A stretch of DNA of 64,000 nucleotides from Erpetoichthys calabaricus (Eukaryota; Chordata; Cladistia; Polypteriformes; Polypteridae). A program made the position numbers and the translations under genes. Below the pieces are notes generated by a model. That model was not told where the DNA came from. It saw only the letters and a program-made list of their open reading frames with translations, and made no database searches. The stretch is from the NCBI RefSeq assembly GCF_900747795.2, contig NC_041401.2:120873722-120937721 (forward strand). The letters run 5' to 3'. Of the stretch, positions 47,888-57,500 are shown piece by piece. The first letter of the stretch is position 1. Each line of letters begins with the position of its first letter.

Positions 47888-48698
47888 TCTCTCTATTATA
47901 TAAAAAAATCTTGGGATGAGACTTTTTCAGGGAGACGAGACATTTTCAGAGAGATAATTTCACGTCCCGTGAGTCGAGACTTTGTGCCAAGAGATGAATT
48001 GAAAACCTAACAGGTCCAAGCAGGGGTGGAAATAACAGACAAACAGTAGAAGAAGAAAAGACAAAGAGTAGAAGACAAAATAGAATGTGTCGTAAAGAGG
48101 TTCAAAAACGTTGGCGCAATACACATGCAGAGCAGGTTTGAGATTATGAAAGAACTAAAATTTGAAAGTCTCAAAAAACTGATAGTAAAGATTGCATTAG
48201 CGCTAACAAACGGAAATTATTACTCAGTGAAATAACAGAACAGCAAAAAGAGATCGAATATATGGACATAGGTGATATGACAGAGCTACTGCAAATTTAA
48301 TTTCAAAGAAACCACAATTTGGTCAGGTTTATAGTTATGATCACAGAGAAGCGATGCAACATAGGATTGAAAGAGTTAAATGATCATACTTATTAGAAAT
48401 TCTACAACCAATAATGGATACAAATTCATACGTCCAAAAGTATCGCACTTTACACAAAATGTATCTGAAAAACACAGACAAAGAAGTTTTCTTGGATTTC
48501 TATATGAATTCAAAAGATCACGCTTGCATATACAGTATAATAAACCAACAAGTAATGATATCAAAGACAGAGTTGATATTGGTGTTTATCCAAAAGCACA
48601 GCACGATTCGGCACAAGCGGTAGATCCAGGAAATGACTAGCGCGTAGGGCCTGCATGGGGGTTGGCGAGCGAAGCAAGCAGGGAACAGAGCCCCCTAG
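47888..48698 (+). mobile_element. Non-autonomous Helitron
   Basis: The 5' end TCTCTCTATTATATAAAAAA and the 3' end AGAGCCCCCTAG (CTAG at 48695-48698) flank a GC-rich 3' hairpin region (GGGGGTTGGCGAGCGAAGCA), as in Helitrons. The first 430 bp match the Helitron at 41193. An internal region from about 48310 reads, in shifting frames, like part of a Helitron Rep/helicase protein: YVQKYRTLHKMYLKN, then RLHIQYNKPTSNDI and VYPKAQ. No helicase motifs are seen. It is probably a deletion derivative of an autonomous Helitron. Confidence 0.72.
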
Positions 48699-48830
48699 AT
48701 CTATCTAAAATTTAAGCAAATTAAACTTTCACTTGTTATTGTCCTATCTTTATAAACTATAGAAATAATGAATGATAAAGATGACTAGCCATAACTTCTC
48801 TTTAGGATCTTCAGTAGTAATAAGAGTACA
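48699..48830. other. Short spacer, nothing recognised
   Basis: AT-rich spacer between the Helitron and the hairpin. Confidence 0.4.
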
Positions 48831-48905
48831 GGGTGGTCTAGATCTAACTATGCAATTATTGCATTGCATTGCATTACAAGTTGCATAGTTAGATCTGGAC
48901 CACCC
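48831..48905. repeat. Near-perfect hairpin, 25-bp arms
   Basis: The left arm GGGTGGTCTAGATCTAACTA+TGCAA (48831-48855) and the right arm (48881-48905) are inverted repeats matching at 24 of 25 positions. The 25-bp loop is built from TTGCA repeats. It may be a tiny MITE or a solo transposon end pair; no coding sequence. Confidence 0.8.
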
Positions 48906-49060
48906 AATATTTCTCTTTATTAAATTGATGATTGTTAAATTATACCTTTTGAAGCAAACAATTAAAAGTGCCTAATTCCTTTTATTAGTGTGTATGTATA
49001 TATGCAGTATATATATATGTTTATATATACTGTATATATACATACAAACCTAAATATATA
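48906..49060. repeat. TA-rich stretch
   Basis: Interrupted TATA/TGTA repeats around 48995-49060. Confidence 0.6.
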
Positions 49061-49954
49061 CACTGATCAGTCACATTAAAATGACGGATGGTGAAGTGAA
49101 TCACATTGATTATCATGTTACAATGGTTCCTGTCAAGGGATGAGTTACATTACACAGGAAGTGAACACTCGGTTCTTGAAGGTGATTTGTTGAAAGCAGG
49201 AAAAAACATGCAAGCATAAAGAACTGAGTGAGTCTGACTAGGGCCAAATTGTGATGGCTAAATGACTGGGTCAGAACAGTTCCAAAATGGCAGATCTTGT
49301 GTGGTGTTCTTGGGAGGTAGACGTTAATACCTAACAAAAGTGGTCCAAGGAAGGACAACCGGTGAACTGGCAACAGTGTCATGGGCACAAAAGGATCTTT
49401 AGATCATGTGGATGGCTGGGTGTGTGTGTGTTGTTTACTTGGGAAGAGATGGTAGCAGAATGCACTGTGGGAAGAAGGGCAACCTATCGGAGGAAGTGTG
49501 ATGCTCTGGGTAATGTTCTTTTTGAAAACCTTGTGTCTTGGCATTCATGTGGATGTTACTTTACCATGTACCACCTACCTAAAGCTTGTTGCAGACCACG
49601 TAAACCACTTTATGGCAATGGTAGGCCCTATTGACAGTGGCCACTATCAACAGGATAATACACCCTGCCACAATCCAAAAATTGTTTAGGAATAGTTTGA
49701 GGAACATGACAAAGACTTCAAGGTGTTGATTTGGCCTCCAAATTGCCCACATTGAGCATCTGAGGGATGCGCTGGAAAAAACAAGTCCTATCCAAGGCGG
49801 TCCTACCTAGCAACCTACTGGTCTTAAGGATTCTGCTGCTAGTCCTGATGCCAGATACTACAGGACACCTTGTGGAGTCCACGCCTCGATAGTTCAGAGC
49901 TGTTTTGGCAACACAAGGTGAACCTGCACAATATTAGGCAAGTGGTTTTAATGT
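49061..49954 (+). mobile_element. Tc1-like transposon remnant (same family as 5025-7345)
   Basis: The left end is CACTGATCAGTCACATTAAA after TA, and the right end is AGTGGTTTTAATGT, where the terminal repeat dissolves into a (GT)n tract. On the + strand the transposase is readable in pieces: GGSVMLWGMFFLKTLC-like, IHVDVTLPCTTYLKLVADH, GHYQQDNTPCHNPKIV (second catalytic aspartate) and FEEHDKDFKVLIWPPN. The first catalytic aspartate region lies near 49400 and is degraded. Several frameshifts and deletions; about 890 bp remain of roughly 1.6 kb. Confidence 0.75.
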
Positions 49955-50639
49955 GTGTGTGTGTGTGTGTCTCAGTGCTTTACCCAGGAGGTTTGTTAAC
50001 ATTACATTTGCTGATCTACATAAGCACTCTCAATCGGTCTTCTCAGGACAAATCCATAAAAGACTCGGACAAATAAACCTGGATAACTGGGAGGCTCAAT
50101 GATTAAATTCTGCCTCAGCGCCTAACAGATCTGCATTCTTCCTGTCTAATCAGATCCAGCACTTCTCACTTCACGTGTGTCTTCTGTGAGTTAGTCTGGC
50201 CTTGTGTCCACCTCCAAGCGTGTACTGCCATCTCGTATCCAAACCATTCCTGGACATCACACCCCTGAAGTTGCTGCTCTTGCCTCTTGCATCCCTTAAC
50301 TATTCGATGGATAATGTGGATGCAGGAAAATGGTTGGTATTTGAAAGTTATTAAAAACAGAGTATAATGACATTTCTGTCTCGTTATATTGAATTCACTT
50401 TTAAAGTAATAAGAATTTCATATTGAAAAAGATACAGCCACAATGCTCACATTTGTCTTCAAAGTTATTTCTAATATATCTTGCAGGAGCAATATTGCTG
50501 GATTAATTCTACAAATTAACGTATACACCCTCTCGGTTAACGTAAGCTGTCATTTACACCTTTTTGCTCTGTGCAGTGTTTCCAAGTCCCGTGTTTCCTA
50601 TAGATTTTCAGCACCAGAAATTCCCTTTTAAACAAAATA
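49955..50639. other. Intergenic, nothing recognised
   Basis: Begins with a short (GT)n tract (to about 49970). Nothing else recognised. Confidence 0.45.
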
Positions 50640-51373
50640 CCGTATAATTTCATTTGGAACAATGGATCATGCAAAAAAAAAAAAAAGGATTAAAAAACAA
50701 ATATTGTGACAGTGGATTCAGCGTACTATTAATAACATACAATCATATTTTGAAAATAAATTAGATTAAAAGATATTTTAAGAAAACCTCACAGTATCTG
50801 GAACATAATACCAAATTTTATATTTGAAAAAGTTGGTGGTCTTAACTTTTTATTACAATGTCCTTATGCAGTAGGGAAACTTCCAATTAAGTTATCCAAA
50901 TTCAATTATGTTCGTGATCCCTTATCCACAAACAGATTGCAACTTCTCCCGCAACGTCGTCTAATTTGGAATAATAAAAACATAATCCACAGACTGAAAA
51001 GTTTATTCTTTGATAATTGGTATAGGAATAACATTCTATTAGTAAGTCAACTCATAAATGAAAGAGGTCATTTTATACCTATACAGAATTCTTGCTTCAA
51101 AAGAACTTTACAGTCTCATTAAAGGAATATGCATCTGTCATAGATTCAGTCCCTGATGGTATACGCACCCTTATGAGAAAAAAATACTCTCCCGTCACAT
51201 GACGTCCTTGGAACAGTTTCTGTAAATGGGATTAGTGTAACGGAAAAGAAAGTTTAACAACAAGTTTATTAAGGATCTACTAATTCGAAAAACACTTCCT
51301 GCTGTGCAATTTAAGTGGGCATCAAAGTACACGGTTGATTGGAAAATGGTGTGGACACTTCCTCATATATATA

Positions 51374-52993
51374 CAGTGGTGTGAAAAACTATTTGCCCCC
51401 TTCCTGATTTCTTATTCTTTTGCATGTTTGTCACACAAAATGTTTCTGATCATCAAACACATTTAACCATTAGTCAAATATAACACAAGTAAACACAAAA
51501 TTCAGTTTGTAAATGGTGGTTTTTATTATTTAGGGAGAAAAAAAAATCCAAACCTACATGGCCCTGTGTGAAAAAGTAATTGCCCCCTGAACCTAATAAC
51601 TGGTTGGGCCACCCTTAGCAGCAATAACTGCAATCAAGCGTTTGCGATAACTTGCAATGAGTCTTTTACAGCGCTCTGGAGGAATTTTGGCCCACTCATC
51701 TTTGCAAAATTGTTGTAATTCAGCTTTATTTGAGGGTTTTCTAGCATGAACCGCCTTTTTAAGGTCATGCCATAGCATCTCAATTGGATTCAGGTCAGGA
51801 CTTTGACTAGGCCACTCCAAAGTCTTCATTTTGTTTTTCTTCAGCCATTCAGAGGTGGATTTGCTGGTGTGTTTTGGGTCATTGTCCTGTTGCAGCACCC
51901 AAGATCGCTTCAGCTTGAGTTGACGAACAGATGGCCGGACATTCTCCTTCAGGATTTTTTGGTAGACAGTAGAATTCATGGTTCCATCTATCACAGCAAG
52001 CCTTCCAGGTCCTGAAGCAGCAAAACAACCCCAGACCATCACACTACCACCACCATATTTTACTGTTGGTATGATGTTCTTTTTCTGAAATGCTGTGTTC
52101 CTTTTACGCCAGATGTAACGGGACATTTGCCTTCCAAAAAGTTCAACTTTTGACTCATCAGTCCACAAGGTATTTTCCCAAAAGTCTTGGCAATCATTGA
52201 GATGTTTCTTAGCAAAATTGAGACGAGCCCTAATGTTCTTTTTGCTTAACAGTGGTTTGCGTCTTGGAAATCTGCCATGCAGGCCGTTTTTGCCCAGTCT
52301 CTTTCTTATGGTGGAGTCGTGAACACTGACCTTAATTGAGGCAAGTGAGGCCTGCAGTTCTTTAGACGTTGTCCTGGGGTCTTTTGTGACCTCTCGGATG
52401 AGTCGTCTCTGTGCTCTTGGGGTAATTTTGGTCGGCCGGCCACTCCTGGGAAGGTTCACCACTGTTCCATGTTTTTGCCATTTGTGGATAATGGCTCTCT
52501 CACTGTGGTTCGCTGGAGTCCCAAAGCTTTAGAAATGGCTTTATAACCTTTACCAGACTGATAGATCTCAATTACTTCTGTTCTCATTTGTTCCTGAATT
52601 TCTTTGGATCTTGGCATGATGTCTAGCTTTTGAGGTGCTTTTGGTCTACTTCTCTGTGTCAGGCAGCTCCTATTTAAGTGATTTCTTGATTGAAACAGGT
52701 GTGGCAGTAATCAGGCCTGGGGGTGGCTACGGAAATTGAACTCAGGTGTGATACACCACAGTTAGGTTATTTTTTAACAAGGGGGCAATTACTTTTTCAC
52801 ACAGGGCCATGTAGGTTTGGGTTTTTTTTCTCCCTAAATAATAAAAACCATCATTTAAAAACTGCATTTTGTGTTTACTTGTGTTATATTTGACTAATGG
52901 TTAAATGTGTTTGATGATCAGAAACATTTTGTGTGACAAACATGCAAAAGAATAAGAAATCAGGAAGGGGGCAAATAGTTTTTCACACCACTG
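51374..52993 (-). mobile_element. Tc1/mariner transposon, complete ends, nearly intact transposase
   Basis: The ends CAGTGGTGTGAAAAACTATT on each strand are identical and flanked by TA (51372-51373 and 52994-52995). Inverted repeats of more than 200 bp are very similar. Length 1620 bp is normal for the group. The transposase on the minus strand has one evident lesion (next entry). This is one of the two youngest transposons in the window. Confidence 0.92.
51593..52617 (-). pseudogene. Tc1-like transposase with one frameshift
   Basis: Starts MPRSKEIQEQMRTEVIEIYQ at 52617, followed by the first helix-turn-helix (KGYKAISKALGLQRTTVR). After TTVR a two-base GA gain near 52500 shifts the frame. 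The remaining 289-codon frame (52462 to 51593) then reads without a stop: NLPRSGRPTKITPRAQ, the second DNA-binding part, first aspartate in TLWTDESKVELFG, the motif KYGGGSVMVWGCFAASGPG, second aspartate in LQQDNDPKHTSK, glutamate in SPDLNPIEMLWHDLKK, and the end VIAAKGGPTSY. Apart from the frameshift every catalytic residue is present. It would otherwise be about 340 residues, the full family length. Confidence 0.88.
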
Positions 52994-53380
52994 TATCTTA
53001 ACAAATAAAGTGAAAGGAATTTCACATACGATGATAATGCAATAGTTTAATATCTAAATTTATTCCAGATGTATTAAATGTATGCAGCTTTTTTGGTGAA
53101 AATAATGAATGTACTGAACATGTTTTCTGTAACTGTGTATATCTGAAAAAGTTTTGGTTTGCTTTAATGAAGGATTTTGGACACAAAATAAATAGTACAA
53201 TAAATAGAGAGAATGGTGATATTCAAAAAGTAACAAAGAATGTAATATGTAATAAATCTCTGCATATTACTTGCAAAACACTTTATCCACAAAATGAGTT
53301 AGTAACAGACCTCCAGACTATGATTTATTTATTGATGACCTTAATTCTTTTATATACTCTATCAAAAATATTTTAAAAAA

Positions 53381-53549
53381 GTAACGCAATTAAAGTATTA
53401 CATTTGTTTTCCAAATATGAATTTATTTAATATGTACATACTGTATACAGTTTGTATGACAATACTGTATTCCCTTGGCATTATGTTATTTTTTGAATGT
53501 TTTGTACTTTGTATATTTTGTTATCAGTATTGTAATAATATAATGTATC
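53381..53549. other. Spacer, nothing recognised
   Basis: AT-rich sequence between two LINE fragments. Confidence 0.4.
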
Positions 53550-53970
53550 GTCTTCTTCTTTCGGCTACTCCCGTTAGGGGATGTCACAGCGGATCTTCTT
53601 CCATATCTTCCTGTCCTCTGCATCTTGCTCCGTTACATCCATCGCCTGCATGTCCTCTTTCACCACATCCATAAACCTTCTCTTAGGTCTTCCTCTTTTC
53701 CTCTTGCCTGGTAGCTCTGTCTTTAACATCCTTCTCCCAATATACCCAGCAACTCTCCTCTGCACATGTCCAAACCACCGCAATCTCGCCTTTTTGACTT
53801 TGTCTTCCAACCGTCCAACCTGCCCCTGTAATGTACTCATTTCTAATCCTGTCTATCCTCATCACACCCAAAGCAAATCATAGCATCTTTAACTCTGCCA
53901 CCTCCAGATTTGCTTTCTGGTCAGTGCTACCGTCTCCAACCCATATAACATACAGTAGATGGTCTCACTG
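53550..53970 (-). mobile_element. 3' end of an RTE-like LINE
   Basis: The minus strand reads MLYGLETVALTRKQ near 53930, then IDRIRNEYI, then, after a frame change, ARLRWFGHVQRRVAGYIGRR and KRKRGRPKRRFMDVVKEDMQ, ending IRCDIP at 53574. This is the C-terminal thumb and tail of a non-LTR reverse transcriptase widespread in fish. The element ends at a TCTTCTTCTTTCGGCTACTC word, its usual 3' end. 5'-truncated, at least one frameshift. Confidence 0.82.
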
Positions 53971-53989
53971 TCCTTGTAGATATTAATAG

Positions 53990-54595
53990 ATTTAAAAAAA
54001 AATAGTAGTCCGCGGTTAGCGCGCGAGAAGGGAGAAGGCGTGTATTTTTTTGGGCTGACGTAATTTATGACGTACCCCCTGCTCGCACCCCCTTCCCGGT
54101 TCAATCTCTTGTGTGTGTGAACCTTTCCGCAGAAACCTATGACCGCAAGAGATGGGGTTCCCTCGACTATGTTGTATGTATGTCAGAGCGAATACTAAAA
54201 GTGTCCAAGTGTGTATTTTATTATATTTCAATACATCAAACACAACATTTATCACAAATCATGCTTTATTTCTTCTCTCTAGTATCGAAAATTGCCGCCT
54301 CCTTCCGCTGACTTTCTCTAAAACCTTTTAACATTACAAGAGGGACGACACAAGTTATAATAGCGTGATCCACACAAAACATTGCCATTTTATATTTAGA
54401 AAGTCCGAATAACTCGTTAAATCAGTTGTAGTGTTGGCAATTCTTGAAAACTCGACATTAAATACGTTTCTGTGGGACCGCAAAAGCTGTAGGACCGGAA
54501 GTGTGTTAATTTACGCGCTTCCGTTGAAGCTTCACGTTAGCGTGAAGCTCTGCGCTTTAGTCTGCTCATTCATTTACCTGAAAACGTGTATTAGG
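53990..54595 (+). promoter_or_regulatory. AURKAIP1 promoter and 5' UTR region
   Basis: CpG-richer than its surroundings. An ETS core CCGGAAGT lies at 54495-54502, and an inverted one (CTTCCG, 54518-54523) follows 15 bp on; this is an NRF-2/GABP-like pair. A perfect 9-bp inverted repeat AGCTTCACG-TTAG-CGTGAAGCT lies at 54528-54549, 47 bp before the ATG. Further upstream are two CREB/ATF-like words, TGACGTAA (54056-54063) and TGACGTA (54068-54074). No TATA box near the start. The transcription start is inferred to lie between about 54490 and 54590. Confidence 0.55.
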
Positions 54596-57500
54596 ATGTT
54601 TGGTGTGAGAATAGCATCTAGACTGACGGGTAAGTATGAAGCAGGGAGAACTCAGGCAGGGTAAAGCAGTCGGGCACATAATCACTCGGAAGGCCAAGAG
54701 GCGCAGCACTTGGGTTTGCTGCACTTCACCCAGCATCTTTGACTGTGTCTTCTAACTTTACTGTTTTTGCGTATCATACTGCTCTTTAAAATAGAACGGT
54801 GTTTGATTGTGTTGACCATCTCCTAATCCGTTAATAGTCGGAACGCGATAGAGTAGATCCCCCACTAATATATGTGTTTCTTCTGTTTTAAGGCTGTCTG
54901 CGGCACACATGGCAGTTAGCCGGCACATACACAGCGCCAGCTAGCCATTCTTTCAGGCTGGGTAAAAGCCGGGCATACAATAGCACAAAAACTGGAACGG
55001 GATCTCGTCCTCAGCGTTGGCTGACTCTTGAACCTGACCTTGACGATGCTCTTGTGCCGAGAAAAATGGCAGTGTCGCCGCTGGAGAGCTGGCTTTCCCT
55101 GCATTATACCCTTCCCCGGCTAGACAGCCCTAGCGCTATCCCTATTATGGTTCAACTGCCTGAAGGGAACAATGGGGTTCCAAATCTCAACTCTCTCATC
55201 CAGGAGAACACAGTGAACTGGCAGATCTCGGATAGTGGCCCTCGGTGGCCTTCTGAAGCAGAGGAGATCTTGGAGGAACAATTGAACAGGCCGGTGCCCC
55301 TAGTCTGCAAGAACGTGCTAGAGATCCGACGGCGAAAGATGAATCGGCACAAATATAAAAAACTACTGAAGAGAACCAAGTTTCTACGGCGCAAAGTAAA
55401 TGAAGGGCGCAGGAAAAAAAAGCAGGTGAGGGGAACAAATGTCAAGGGCGTGGCCGGGAACAGTTAGTTGAATTCTGTCATTTATGAGCTATATTTAATT
55501 TGGCTATATCTGTGATATGTTACTGATTTAATTTTTTTATATCTTATTAAGACCCTTAAGCGGCTTACACTACTTATTAGGATTTTGTTATATTTATAAT
55601 GGTATATACAGGCAAGGCTTCTTAATTTAAAGAATATTAAAACTAAACAAAAATACACGCCGTCCATTGTGGTTAAAAATGTAGGATGAAGTGTAACCCT
55701 GAGGTGCATGTATTCATTCATTATTCCATACTGAGAAATAATCTATTACACATTTACACTTATTACAAAACATACACCCTGGACATACATATTGGTAAAG
55801 AACACTAATTTATATTTCTTCAAGTTGTCTTTAATTCACGTGGTAGAACAAAATGGCATGCATGTTGTAGCACAAAAGGTGTGTAGGTTGACAGATAGAA
55901 AGGAAAAGATAGGAAATGGGGCTTCCTAAGGAGTCTCTAATCTGTTGATGGCTATTAAGCAAGTTGCTGGAGATGCCGTACCAGTCAGTGGATGCCAATG
56001 TATTGTTCTACACTATGGTCTCTTTTGGAAGCAACTTGAATTCAGAAGACGCCCAATGTCTGAACAAACTTGTCAGTAAAGCCTGCTACATCATTCAGTT
56101 AACTCTGGTCACAATCTATTGATTGATTATATTATGTCTCCTGTGAGTCTGTTTCTTTGTTTTTTTTATGGTTCTGCTGCTGTGTGCATGTTGTCTAAGT
56201 GTGGATCTTAACGCCCCAGTGCATGGAGCAAAGGCACTGCTGTAAACATTGGTGCTGTCCTTTGGATGAGATGTAAAACCGATGTTCTGAGACTTTGTCT
56301 GCATAAAAGATCCCGGGGTATCGTTCAGAAGAAGTAGGGTGATTCCTGATGTCGTGCCTAAATTGCCCACCATAGCTTTGTCATTCTGACCTTCAGTTAT
56401 ACCATGTCCTTCATTGGCTAAATGTCGAGCTTACCTCTTCATCACCTAATACCTAATGTATGATGAAAGTACTGGTGGAAGTGTAGTTGCCATAACATCA
56501 TGCAGGTTGGATACTGCACATTGGTGGTGGTTGTAGAGGTTCCCCACTGACTACAGTATGTTTAAGTGCTTTGAGTAGCTGGAAAAGAGCTATATAAATG
56601 TAATTAAGTAAGTAATTTAGAAATACTGAGAACAGGATCTGCTCCAGAAAAAAAAATCGTTAGGGAGTTGTCTGACATTCTTAACGGGCTGGTAATATTT
56701 TCATTGAAACTAAGTTGTTGCATGTACCCCGGTGAAACCTTACTTTTGTCTTCAGTCCAAATAGTGAAGAATTTTTTATGTACTTAATTGATGTTTTTAT
56801 GTTAATAACCTCTATTTAAACCAAGGATTTTAAACTCCAGTCCTGGAAGGGATGCAGTGGCTGCAGGTTTTCATTCCAACCCTTTTCTTGATTAGTGACT
56901 TGTTTTTGTTGCTAATTTACTTCTTTTGAATTAATTTTAATTGACTTACTGTTGAAGACTCAGACCCAATTATGTTTTCTTCTTCCTTAATTACCAGCCA
57001 AAGAATAATGAGATACAAAATGAACCAAAACATGACCAGCAAACTGTGACCATCATACAATATCCGAAAATAAAAAGGGTGGAGGGCTCAGGAAAGTTGA
57101 TTTTGCTCAGGTCCCCAAGACATTTTAGCAGTGCTCTTAGAAAAGTAAAGAAAAAACAAACAATTTTGAAAATGTATGCTATAGCACATGCATACGGATG
57201 AGAGTAGCAACAAGCCATGGAATTGAAGAACAGGTTTAATTAACAAAAACACTCGGCGCCTAATTAAGCAACTGGTTGGAGTGAAATTGGTTGGAGTTTG
57301 AGGACCTGACTTAGTTGGTCTTCTGTTGGCTCACTTACTTCACATTTCACTTCTGTTTAAGGAAAGAAATGAAGCAATTCAGAGGAACGATGAAGAAACA
57401 AATCAAAATCAGCAAAAACAGGTCACTAATTAACAAAAGGGTTAGAATGATAACCTGCAGCCACTGCGGCCCTCCGGGACTGGAGTTTGGGATACCTGTT

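Larger units (their letters stand above)
50640..53380 (+). mobile_element. L1/Tx1-like LINE C-terminal fragment, split by a Tc1 transposon
   Basis: The left part (50640-51365) translates to sequence like QRRLIWNNKNIIHRLKSLFF and NWYRNNILLVSQLINERGHF, the region after the catalytic domain in fish L1/Tx1 reverse transcriptases. The right part (52996-53380) resumes with sequence leading to NVFCNCVYLKKFWF-like and DDLNSFIYSIKN, again L1-type C-terminal text. The Tc1 element at 51374-52993 sits exactly between. Many stops; an old copy with no 5' region. Confidence 0.6.
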
